The translations under genes and the position numbers were made by a program. From Gammaproteobacteria bacterium (lineage in GTDB: Bacteria; Pseudomonadota; Gammaproteobacteria; Pseudomonadales; Pseudohongiellaceae), in NCBI GenBank assembly GCA_002711845.1, contig PASF01000009.1, positions 1-64,000 of the forward strand: 64,000 bases of DNA, written 5' to 3'. The notes beneath the pieces are model-generated. The model was not told the origin of the DNA, made no database searches, and saw only the letters and a program-made list of their open reading frames with translations. Position 1 is the first letter of the stretch. Each line of letters begins with the position of its first letter. Positions 43,928 to 52,527 of the stretch are shown piece by piece.

Positions 43928-46086
43928 CAGAAAGTTACCTCTGCAGAAACCCTGACGCGTCTGGGCGTGCCAGGCTGGATCCAGACCTGGGCATAGGAAT
44001 TGGGGAAATATTCCTCGTCGAATGCATTGTCGATTTCAGCGCGCAACTTGATGCTACTGTTGAGCTCGTAGCCGGCATGCAGGCGCACCAGGGTGTAGGC
44101 CGGCAACATGAAGTCGGTGGCGGTTTCGCCCAGACGCTCGCCCACATACAGCATACCGCCGCCAACCGTGACCGGCCGGCCCGCCAATACCAGGTCACGA
44201 CTGACTTGTGTGCTGAGTGTATGACGAGGCACGTTGATCAGCCTGTCGCCGCTGGCTATCTGTCTGCCAAAGTCCACATCCAGTGCCCCACGCGAGGCCT
44301 CTGCATCCACGTAGGCATAAGACAGATGCAGGTTATAGTCGTCCAGTCGACCCAGCACATCGAATTCCAGCCCGCGGCTGCGCGCCTCGCCGATGGCTAC
44401 CGAAAAACCGGGGTTCTGCGCGTCGGCGGTGAGCATGTTCTTCTGTTTTTGCTCAAAGATGGCAAGATTGCCCTGCAGCTGGCGATTCATCAATTCAAAC
44501 TTGATGCCAGCTTCCAGTGAGCTGCTCTGATTGGGATCGAATGTCCGCCCGGCGAAATCGGCACCGGAATTGGCGCGAAAGCCTTCGCCATACGTGCTGT
44601 AGAGGCTGGTGTTTCCGGTTAACGTATAGACGATACCCAACTGTGGGCTTACCCGGGTGTCGGATTGGGTGACCGTGCGGTTGTTAAAACGGTTGGTGGT
44701 ACGCTGGCTGAAGTCATCATGTCGAAGCCCGACTCTGACCTGAAGATGTTCAGTCAGGTTAATTTGATCCTGAATGTAGATACCGGTGGCTTTGAGTACT
44801 TCCAGACGGTCGGTCAGTGGCGACGTTGCCGGCAGCGGAAATTGGCCGTACACCGGCGCATAAATGTCGATGGCATAGGAGTCCTGCAACGTCGTGCCGG
44901 GGCCGATTGCGGGAGCCCGGTATCGCCTGAATACCTGATCATTTTCAAAGCGGTCACTATCGACTCCCGCGATGATACGATGTGTCAGCGGCCCGGTCAT
45001 GATGTCGCCGTTGAGTTCTGCGCGAAACACAGAATACTCTGCATCGTAGGCGCGGTGGCGGCGTTGACGGGTCAGATTGCGTCCATCAACGCTCAGCTGC
45101 TGGCGTGAGCCGAAAAATTCCGGATCTGAAGAAAAGCCGGTCAGGGATGTGTCGCGGAGATTGGCGCCAAGCAGCAGCCCCCAGCTCTGGTTGATTTCAT
45201 GGTTGAGTTCAAGTTGATGACCGACAACCCGGGCGTCCATCGGGCCATCGCCCGGTTCTCCAAGGAAGCGCGAAGGGGGCAGGCGACCGGGGTCGCCGTC
45301 AACGGCAACGATGCCGCGATCAAAAGGAACCGTTTGCCGAGACGCTTCCAGTTCATAAGTCAGGGTTGTGCCGTCGGCAATCCGGAATAGAGCGGACGGG
45401 AAAAAACCGTATTTTTTATAGCTCACGGTGTCCCGGAAACTGTCACCGTCCTCGTAGAAGCCGACTGCCCGCACGGCGCCTCGCTCGGCGATGAGTCCGG
45501 AACTGTAGTCAGCTTCTGTGCGCACAGTGCCGAAGTCATCGGCGCTGATGCCAACCTGAGCAGCAGCAATGCCGGTGGGACGTTTGGTGAGCAGGTTGAC
45601 AGTGCCTCCAGGTTCACCGCGGCCGAAAAGCGCGGCCGAGGGGCCCTTCAGCACTTCAACCGCTTCAATGCCGGCGATGTCGCGCGAGCCGCCAAATCCC
45701 CGGCCTGCATTGAAGCCATTGACCATGAAATTACTGGGCAGGTTGCCATCGCCGGCAAAGCCACGCACGGCGAAACTGTTCCATAAGCCGCCAAAATTAT
45801 TTTGTCGGCTTACTGCGGCGGACAGCGATAGTGCATCCGTCAGGTCCGTTACACCCGCCTGAGTCATCAGTTCGTTATCAAGCACCTGAATGGCCTGAGG
45901 CGTTTCCAGGTCCGTGAAGTCGCCGCGATAGGCGCGAGCCTGATTTGTGACGATGATCTCTTCAATGCTGGCATTGTTGGGTGCTTCCTGCGCGTTGGCG
46001 GTGCCCAGCAAGCTTGTAACGGAGAGTAAGGCGACTGTGCCAGAGGTAAAAAACGTTGAAAATCTGAGGCGTGGTTGAGCAGGCAT
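43927..46086 (-). CDS. TonB-dependent siderophore-type receptor
   Basis: A 719-residue outer-membrane receptor of the ferrichrome/FhuA-like class. Signal peptide (residues 1-32, ending TANAQE), an EIIVT TonB-box-like segment near residue 44, plug domain (about 55-165, with LKGPSAALFGRGEPGG) and a beta-barrel ending in VTF. Sequence pattern favours a ferric-siderophore ligand, but the gene is translationally coupled to an ABC exporter rather than an importer, which is odd. On the minus strand TTGACA at 46144-46149 and a TAGCAT at 16-base spacing could be its promoter. No convincing Fur box was found upstream. Confidence 0.92.
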   Translation of the reverse strand: MPAQPRLRFSTFFTSGTVALLSVTSLLGTANAQEAPNNASIEEIIVTNQARAYRGDFTDLETPQAIQVLDNELMTQAGVTDLTDALSLSAAVSRQNNFGGLWNSFAVRGFAGDGNLPSNFMVNGFNAGRGFGGSRDIAGIEAVEVLKGPSAALFGRGEPGGTVNLLTKRPTGIAAAQVGISADDFGTVRTEADYSSGLIAERGAVRAVGFYEDGDSFRDTVSYKKYGFFPSALFRIADGTTLTYELEASRQTVPFDRGIVAVDGDPGRLPPSRFLGEPGDGPMDARVVGHQLELNHEINQSWGLLLGANLRDTSLTGFSSDPEFFGSRQQLSVDGRNLTRQRRHRAYDAEYSVFRAELNGDIMTGPLTHRIIAGVDSDRFENDQVFRRYRAPAIGPGTTLQDSYAIDIYAPVYGQFPLPATSPLTDRLEVLKATGIYIQDQINLTEHLQVRVGLRHDDFSQRTTNRFNNRTVTQSDTRVSPQLGIVYTLTGNTSLYSTYGEGFRANSGADFAGRTFDPNQSSSLEAGIKFELMNRQLQGNLAIFEQKQKNMLTADAQNPGFSVAIGEARSRGLEFDVLGRLDDYNLHLSYAYVDAEASRGALDVDFGRQIASGDRLINVPRHTLSTQVSRDLVLAGRPVTVGGGMLYVGERLGETATDFMLPAYTLVRLHAGYELNSSIKLRAEIDNAFDEEYFPNSYAQVWIQPGTPRRVRVSAEVTF

Positions 46087-46224
46087 AATGAATCCCTTAA
46101 TCGGTCAATGATTAAAAGATATGCTATACCATAACATTAATCTGTCAAGCGTTTTGCTTCTAGCGCGGCCTCACCCAACAGTGGGATCTGTCAAATCTGG
46201 GTTAATCCCCGTTTGGTTTTCTTA
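46087..46224. other. Intergenic space upstream of the siderophore-type receptor
   Basis: This AT-rich stretch holds the probable receptor promoter and a loose AATGATTAAAAGATATGC element but no gene. A distinct Fur box is not evident. Confidence 0.4.
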
Positions 46225-46356
46225 TCACCTTTCGACAAAACCCCAAATCAGGCGCCAGATCAAGTTGAATGCAAACACGTACCCGACATAGGCGTGCATG
46301 ATTTTCAGGGTGATTTTGCCGTCGCTGCTGATGCCCGGAGAACTGGCATACAGGAT
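46225..46356 (-). pseudogene. Remnant of a cytochrome b561-type membrane protein
   Basis: In the frame ending at TGA 46225-46227 the minus strand encodes about 43 residues that include HAYVGYVFAFNLIWRLIWGF. This is the heme-His helix pattern of the cytochrome b561 / Ni-Fe hydrogenase b-type cytochrome family (PF01292). The frame is closed immediately upstream by a TGA, and continuation after WGFVER is lost, so only the middle of the gene survives. Function is lost unless expressed as a fragment. It sits between two iron-type receptors. Confidence 0.6.
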
Positions 46357-46577
46357 GGCTCAACCGCAATAGGGTCGGCGAATTGGTCGCTTCAGCCATG
46401 TCATTGATATATATCATTAAGGGAGATAACTAAAACCGCTTGCGCCATCAACTTATCTGCTCTTTTTCATCGCTGTCCCGGCAGCTTGTGGCCGCTGGCA
46501 GGCAGATTGCTCAGATCAGATTGAACAGGTTGCCGCGCTATCGTGGACCATCGGCCCTTATTAATAACAATACAATT

Positions 46578-46596
46578 GACAATTGTTATCATTTGC
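46578..46596 (+). promoter_or_regulatory. Putative Fur box upstream of fecA-like receptor
   Basis: GACAATTGTTATCATTTGC matches 13 of 19 positions of the GATAATGATAATCATTATC consensus, 104 bases upstream of the receptor start. This predicts iron repression of the downstream gene. Confidence 0.7.
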
Positions 46597-46699
46597 ATTT
46601 AGTATCTCATCCCGCTTGACCATACACCAACTGCGTCCGCCCACAGGCTTGCCGGACGACTCAGGTCAGCAACACATACAACATTTTCAGGGGTATCCA

Positions 46700-48790
46700 A
46701 TGTCTGCGTTTCCAACCTTTACCAAATCCAAACTGGCCCTGGCGCTGGCCGTCACAGCGTTGCCACTGGCGCTGCCGCTGACTGCCACCGCGCAGCCAGA
46801 TCAGTCTGCTGATGATCGTCGTTCACCGAGCCCGGGCATCGAGGTCATCCGGGTGACCGGCAATCAGCAGGGGCACGCTTACGTGGAAACGGGCACTGTG
46901 AATTTGATCAATCTGGAGCAAATTCAGGCGATTCAGCCACTGTCCACGGAAGATGTGCTGCGCCGTATTCCGGGCATCAACATCAAAGGCGAAGAAGAGA
47001 CGTCCATTGTTGCCAACTTTGGTCTGCGTGGTCTGTCCGCCAGCGAATCCAAGTCCCTGTTGCTGGAAGATGGTGTGCCGGTCGCGCCGGGCCTGTTTAT
47101 TGGCAACGATCGTTACTTCAATACCCGCATCCAGCGTGTGGAGCAGGTTGAAATTCTGAAGGGCTCGTCCTCATTGCGTTACGGGCCGTCAACCATTGGC
47201 GGTGTTGTCAATTACATCACCAAGACGCCCGATGATGGCGTCAAAGTGTCTGGCCGGGTGGGTTCCTTCAATCTGCGCGAAATGAATATCGAGGCCGGTG
47301 GCCAGAATGCGTCCGGTGACGCCTATGCCGGCGTCGTAGCGACCTATGCGGACAGCGACGGGTTCATGGACAAGGGCTACGAGATGTCCGATGTCATGCT
47401 CAAGGCGGGTACGGCAATCGGCAACAATCAGCGCGTCGGCCTGAAGGTCTCTTTCCATGAGAACGATGCCAATATTTCCTATCGCGGCGTGTTTCTGGAT
47501 GCCTACCGTGCCGGTGCGGATTACAACCCGGCACCGGATGACTGGTACCTGCAGGAACGCACCGCGGCTGACCTCAATCATGAGTGGCTGATCAGCGATT
47601 CCACCACCCTGAAAACTCTGTTTTACTGGAGCGATGTCAGCCGTGATTACTGGCGCTATAACGTTAACACGTCTGCTTCCAATGCCGCGGGCCGTTGGGT
47701 CTATACCGACGCCCTGACGGGTAATAACCGGTCATTCGAGAGACTCGGCGCGGAGACGCGTCTGTCGATGGCACACGAGTTCGGTGGCTTGTCGGCAGAT
47801 ACCGAATTCGGGTTCCGCGTCATGACTGAGGAGTCCAACGATACCCGCATACGCGCCACCCGGCAGCAGGATCGCACCGGCGTCAATGACCGCCACCGCA
47901 TCGATTCAGCTGACAGTGTGGCTGCCTATGTGCAAAGCCGCATCGAGCTGACGGATCGACTGGCAGTAACGCCGGGCCTGCGCGTGGAGGATTATGAACA
48001 AAAGCAGCTGATCCTGACCCAGAACAACGCATCGGCCTCAACCAGTAACACCGAATTCCTGCCGGGTATAGGCGCCACGTTCGACGTGACGCCAGCGGCA
48101 CAGATCTACGGTGGGGTGTATCGTGCATTTTCCCCGGCTTCCAATGGGGTGGCGCTGGATGGCCTGACGGATCAGAATCTGGACGGGGAACGCTCCATCA
48201 ACTATGAACTCGGTATTCGTGGCGCCGAAGGCCCGCTGAGTTATGAGGTGGCAGCGTTCGCCATGGATTTCAGCAATCAGGTCGTGACCGGTAACAGTGA
48301 CCCCAATCTGTCGCAGTCCAACGCTGGTGAAACTGAACATTACGGTATGGAGTTCGCGCTGGGTTACGACTTTGGCGCCGGCTTCAGCGTGGACTCCAAC
48401 GCCACCTGGATCCCGACTTCAGAGTTCAAGACCGGTGCATTTGCCGGCAATCGGCTGCCCTACGCACCAAAGATACTGGCCAATATCGGTGTGAATTATA
48501 CGCTCGACCGGCTGCAGGCATCGCTGACTGCTCACCACCGCGGTGAACAGTACGGTGACCCGAGCAATCAGGTGGATTTGCCTACCGGCGCCGCTGGCGG
48601 CATCTGGGGTGGTCTGTTGCCCGCCTATACGGTTGTGGATCTGACGGCGCAATACAGCGTTGCGGCAGGTTTTGATGTCTTTGCTGCCGTCAAGAACCTT
48701 GCTGACAAGCAGTACATTGCCGGCCTGCGTCAGGGTATTTATGTCGGCCCGGAACGCTCGGTTGAAGTGGGTTTCCGTTACGGATTCTGA
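46700..48790 (+). CDS. TonB-dependent receptor, FecA-like
   Basis: A 696-residue receptor: signal peptide (residues 1-32, ending ATAQPD), plug domain (about 45-165, with EILKGSSSLRYGPSTIGG) and a barrel ending RYGF, the terminal Phe needed for Omp assembly. The IKGEEETSIVANFGLRGLSA segment and overall pattern resemble FecA/Fe(3+)-dicitrate receptors, but no N-terminal signalling domain is present and no FecIR pair is adjacent. ATG 46700 is supported by AGGGG upstream; the frame to 46583 is open but unsupported. Expected to be iron-regulated through the Fur box at 46578. Confidence 0.92.
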   Translation: MSAFPTFTKSKLALALAVTALPLALPLTATAQPDQSADDRRSPSPGIEVIRVTGNQQGHAYVETGTVNLINLEQIQAIQPLSTEDVLRRIPGINIKGEEETSIVANFGLRGLSASESKSLLLEDGVPVAPGLFIGNDRYFNTRIQRVEQVEILKGSSSLRYGPSTIGGVVNYITKTPDDGVKVSGRVGSFNLREMNIEAGGQNASGDAYAGVVATYADSDGFMDKGYEMSDVMLKAGTAIGNNQRVGLKVSFHENDANISYRGVFLDAYRAGADYNPAPDDWYLQERTAADLNHEWLISDSTTLKTLFYWSDVSRDYWRYNVNTSASNAAGRWVYTDALTGNNRSFERLGAETRLSMAHEFGGLSADTEFGFRVMTEESNDTRIRATRQQDRTGVNDRHRIDSADSVAAYVQSRIELTDRLAVTPGLRVEDYEQKQLILTQNNASASTSNTEFLPGIGATFDVTPAAQIYGGVYRAFSPASNGVALDGLTDQNLDGERSINYELGIRGAEGPLSYEVAAFAMDFSNQVVTGNSDPNLSQSNAGETEHYGMEFALGYDFGAGFSVDSNATWIPTSEFKTGAFAGNRLPYAPKILANIGVNYTLDRLQASLTAHHRGEQYGDPSNQVDLPTGAAGGIWGGLLPAYTVVDLTAQYSVAAGFDVFAAVKNLADKQYIAGLRQGIYVGPERSVEVGFRYGF

Positions 48791-48830
48791 TTTCTGAGTG
48801 TGAGTTCCGCTGTCTGTGTGATGGCAAGCA

Positions 48831-48861
48831 AAAACCCGGCCGATCAAGCCGGGTTTTTTTT
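48831..48861 (+). terminator. Strong rho-independent terminator after the FecA-like receptor
   Basis: AAAACCCGGC and GCCGGGTTTT pair perfectly around a seven-base loop, followed by a run of eight T. Located 40 bases after the receptor stop. Confidence 0.93.
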
Positions 48862-48981
48862 GTCTGATGCGGCTGGCGTTCGCGGATGATCCACAGTGTG
48901 TGTATGATCGTAGGGTCAATAGTCCGGCAGTGTTTCCCGGGCTTGCACTGAACCCAAAATACGCGCGCATGGAGCCGATTC

Positions 48982-51288
48982 GTGACCAAACCTCAAATGC
49001 TGCGGGCTGTCATTGCCTTCTTCTTTCTGACGCTGTTTTCCCTCTTTACCCTCTCACTGGCCACGGCAGCTGAAGCGCCGGAAACGGGCAGTTCCGCTGA
49101 TAGTGACACGTATGCCAGTCTCGCCGATATCCTTCAGGATGAGCAGGCCCGGGAACAACTGATTCTCGATTTGCGTGCCCTGGCTGCGGGAGAAACGCCG
49201 GCAGCGCCCGAACAGAGTGCAGTCAGCAGCGTTGAAAGGGTTTCCCCGGCGCGGCAGATCGCTGACAGTACCCGGGAGCTGGCGGAAGAGTTTGTCGGTC
49301 AGTTCCTTGCGGCAGTCGATGCCGTGGGTGCCATGGTCAGCGGCGACACCAGTCTGGATGTGAATGAGTTGGTCGGCACGATCAGCAACCTGCTGATTGT
49401 CATGGCTGCAACCATCGGCCTGTTTCTTGTCCTGCGACTGGCTGCCCGACCAATCTTCGCAGCCATCAATCGCTGGGCGCTGACAGATGCAGGGCGCAGC
49501 GCCATGTTGCGCAAATCCGTTGCCGTGACGGGCTCGGCCCTGCTCGATGTGCTGGTCATTGCTCTGGCATTTGTGGCGGGTTACATCATCGCCCTGTTTG
49601 TGCTGGGCAGCGCGGGTGAAATGGACATCCATCAATCGCTGTTTCTCAACGCCTTCCTGCTGATTGAAATATTCAAGGCCGTTATCCGGGCCCTGTTTGC
49701 GTCCCGGGACGATGGGCTGCGCATGTTACCGCTGTCGGCGGAGCAGGCAGCCTACTGGAATGCGTGGCTGGCCCGGCTGAGCGGTTTCATTGGCTACGGC
49801 ATCCTGTTCCTGGTGCCACTGGTCAGTGGCATTCTGTCGCCGGCAGTAGGGCGCCTGGTCGCCTTTATTGTCATGTTGCTGGCGTTTCTCTATGCGCTGG
49901 CGATCATTCTGCAAAACAAAACGTCTGTGACACAGGGGCTGTTGCTGCGCGCCGGCGTTGCTGACCTGGCCTTCAATCGGGTATTGCTGACCATGCTGGC
50001 GAAAAGCTGGTACGCGGTGGCCATTGTCTATTTCGCAGCACTCGCCTTGGTGACTGTGGCGCGTCCTGAAGATGCACTGCCGTTCATGCTGGCGGCTTCA
50101 TTGCAGACGCTGGCCGCAATCGGCATTGGGCTGTTTGTATCGGTGGTACTCAGCCAACTGATCAGTCGTGGTTTTCATTTGCCGGAAGAAACCCAGACCC
50201 GCTTTCCCCTGCTGGAGGCGCGTTTGAACAGTTTCCTGCCTACCATCATGAAAGCGGTTCGGTTGGCGATACTGGTTGTCATTGTCGGATTTGTAGCTGA
50301 TGCCTGGGGCCTGTTTGACCTGATGGCCTGGCTGGGCTCAGAGTCCGGTGCGCGAACGCTGGGGACTGTGGTGTCGGTAGCCATCATCATCATCCTGGCG
50401 ATGATGATCTGGATCGGGCTGGCAAGCTGGATCGAGCAGCGCCTCAATCCGGCCGATGGCGTCCACGAAGCCAGTGCCCGAGAACGAACACTGCTCACCA
50501 TCTTCCGCAATGCAATTGCCATTACCATCATTGTGATGACCGCCATGATTGTTCTGTCCGAAATCGGTATCAATATCGGGCCGTTGATTGCCGGCGCAGG
50601 TGTGCTGGGTTTGGCCATCGGTTTCGGGGCACAAAAGCTGGTGCAGGACATCATCACCGGTGTCTTTATCCAGCTGGAAAACGCCATCAATGCCGGTGAT
50701 GTGGTGACCGCCGCCGGTGTGACCGGCGTCGCGGAAAAGCTCACTATCCGTTCGCTGGGTATCCGTGACCTGTCTGGTACCTACCACCTGATACCGTTTT
50801 CGTCAGTTGATACGGTTGCCAACTATATGCGTGAGTTCGCCTACCATGTGGGCGAGTATGGTGTTGCCTATCGCGAGGATATTGATGAAGTCATAGCCCG
50901 GTTGGGTGACGCATTTAATGAACTGATCGCTGACCCTGCGCACAAGGCCAACATACTGGCTGAACTGGAAGTGCACGGTGTTACCGCATTGGCCGACAGC
51001 TCGGTCAATATCCGTGTGCGCATCAAGACGGTTCCGGGCGCACAGTGGGGGGTCGGTCGCGCCTACAACCGGTTGGTGAAATACCACCTGGACGCTGCCG
51101 GTATCGAGATTCCGTTCCCGCACATGACGCTGTATTTTGGTGAAGACAAGGAAGGCAAGGCGCCGCCTGCGCCCGTGGTCATTCAATCCGGCCGGGCGGA
51201 GCACAACGGCGGATCGGCCCCGGGTCTGAAAGACAGGCGGGCAAACACCAATGCCCAGGAAGGCCAGGACTTTGATGAGCCCGATTGA
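48982..51288 (+). CDS. Mechanosensitive ion channel, MscS family (large)
   Basis: A 768-residue MscS-type channel with a signal sequence (residues 1-29, ending ATAAEA), a periplasmic linker and many transmembrane helices (about 135-560). The conserved MscS core has the pore-lining GAGVLGLAIGFGAQKLVQD at about 533-552, the following FIQLENAINAGD beta-domain and a soluble C-terminus. It protects against hypo-osmotic shock. GTG 48982 is preceded by GGAG seven bases away. The tail (GSAPGLKDRRANTNAQEG) is likely disordered. Confidence 0.92.
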   Translation: MTKPQMLRAVIAFFFLTLFSLFTLSLATAAEAPETGSSADSDTYASLADILQDEQAREQLILDLRALAAGETPAAPEQSAVSSVERVSPARQIADSTRELAEEFVGQFLAAVDAVGAMVSGDTSLDVNELVGTISNLLIVMAATIGLFLVLRLAARPIFAAINRWALTDAGRSAMLRKSVAVTGSALLDVLVIALAFVAGYIIALFVLGSAGEMDIHQSLFLNAFLLIEIFKAVIRALFASRDDGLRMLPLSAEQAAYWNAWLARLSGFIGYGILFLVPLVSGILSPAVGRLVAFIVMLLAFLYALAIILQNKTSVTQGLLLRAGVADLAFNRVLLTMLAKSWYAVAIVYFAALALVTVARPEDALPFMLAASLQTLAAIGIGLFVSVVLSQLISRGFHLPEETQTRFPLLEARLNSFLPTIMKAVRLAILVVIVGFVADAWGLFDLMAWLGSESGARTLGTVVSVAIIIILAMMIWIGLASWIEQRLNPADGVHEASARERTLLTIFRNAIAITIIVMTAMIVLSEIGINIGPLIAGAGVLGLAIGFGAQKLVQDIITGVFIQLENAINAGDVVTAAGVTGVAEKLTIRSLGIRDLSGTYHLIPFSSVDTVANYMREFAYHVGEYGVAYREDIDEVIARLGDAFNELIADPAHKANILAELEVHGVTALADSSVNIRVRIKTVPGAQWGVGRAYNRLVKYHLDAAGIEIPFPHMTLYFGEDKEGKAPPAPVVIQSGRAEHNGGSAPGLKDRRANTNAQEGQDFDEPD

Positions 51289-51435
51289 TCCTGCTGCTGC
51301 GTGCCGGCGGTCCTCAGTCGACGCTGGACTCGGGCGCCTGCACGCATTATTCTGACGTCTTACACAGCCCATCAAGGCGCTGGTCACGATCCCGACTCAG
51401 CGTCATGATCGAGGCAGACAAGACGGAGAATCATT

Positions 51436-52524
51436 ATGCATGCATTGACAGTCCATGAGCCACGCCGCAGTCCATTTCAGCTGCTCCTGCGCAAACTGAC
51501 CCTGGGTCTGTTGTCTACGGCAGCGTTATTGCCGCTGGCAGCCCAAAGTAATGCCCAGACTGATGCTGAACCCATCAGCATCGGCGGACTGCACAGCTTC
51601 GAGCTGCGAGTCAGCGACGTTGAGCGTTCCCTTGAGTTTTATCAGGGCCTGTTTGGCGCCCCGGTGCTGAACAGGCTGGGCGACACGGTGTCCCTGCAGA
51701 TCGGTGATGGCCCGCAATACTTCACGCTGTCGCCCACCCGCCGAGGCGAGCAGCCACACATCAGTCACTTTGCCCTGAGTGTACCCCGCTTCAGCCTGTT
51801 TGGGTTGCAGAGTGACCTCGCCGATCACGGATTCACCCGCACTGTCGAGACACTGTTTGACGGCCGCTCGGCGCTGGAACTGGCCAACCTGACCTGGACT
51901 GAGCGCCTGCCTGATGACAGCGAAGAAATGACCACGGACAACCATCATCTGTATTTTGCCGACCGTGATGGCATCCGTGTGCAGCTTTCCAGCCCGGATG
52001 CCTGTGGTTCCGGTGAAGGTCCGGAAGCGACCTGCAATCTGGAGCCGGCGCCCGAGGCAGGTCTCATTGAGTTGCGGGAGATCAATCACTTCACGACGTA
52101 TGTTGCCAATTACCAGTTAACCAATGACTTCTACCGCAACCTGTTTGGCCTGGAGAATCAGGCATTTCAGGGCACTTTTCCGTTACTGGGCCTGGGTGAT
52201 GGTCGCCAGTTTCTGATGTTTGTGGGCGGCACACAGCCGGGTGAGCCTGCGCAGGCCGGGCGTATTGACCATGCCAGTCTCAATATGGAGAACTTCACTG
52301 AAGAATCGGTGCTGGCGCGCCTGACCGAATACGGCCTGACGCCCAGACCCGAAGGTGAGCAAGCCAGACCGCTGCAGCACTGGGTCAGCCGGCGCATGCC
52401 CGAGCGTGGTGGCGCGCCAGGTGGCACACCGGAAGTCTATTTTTCCGACCCTGATGGTCTGCACATACAGCTGCAGCATCACACCTACTGCGGTGGTGGT
52501 GGTGTCTTCGGCGAAGACTGCTAA
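51436..52524 (+). CDS. Secreted protein with two VOC domains
   Basis: A 362-residue protein with a signal peptide (residues 1-41, ending SNAQT) and two vicinal-oxygen-chelate (glyoxalase/dioxygenase fold) domains at about 50-195 and 215-355. Conserved beginnings GLHSFELRVSDVERSLEFYQ and EINHFTTYVANYQLTNDFYR mark them. Potential metal ligands include His in these strands and Glu/His near the ends (EVYFSDPDGLHIQL). Secreted VOC proteins are uncommon; the ligand or reaction is unknown. GGAGAA precedes the ATG. It ends only three bases from the convergent ggt gene. Confidence 0.85.
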   Translation: MHALTVHEPRRSPFQLLLRKLTLGLLSTAALLPLAAQSNAQTDAEPISIGGLHSFELRVSDVERSLEFYQGLFGAPVLNRLGDTVSLQIGDGPQYFTLSPTRRGEQPHISHFALSVPRFSLFGLQSDLADHGFTRTVETLFDGRSALELANLTWTERLPDDSEEMTTDNHHLYFADRDGIRVQLSSPDACGSGEGPEATCNLEPAPEAGLIELREINHFTTYVANYQLTNDFYRNLFGLENQAFQGTFPLLGLGDGRQFLMFVGGTQPGEPAQAGRIDHASLNMENFTEESVLARLTEYGLTPRPEGEQARPLQHWVSRRMPERGGAPGGTPEVYFSDPDGLHIQLQHHTYCGGGGVFGEDC

Positions 52525-52527
52525 CCT

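Noticed and set aside
46202-46417. 71-codon frame MIYIND... on the minus strand
   Set aside because: The recognisable cytochrome b561 piece is in another frame, so this frame is a shadow.
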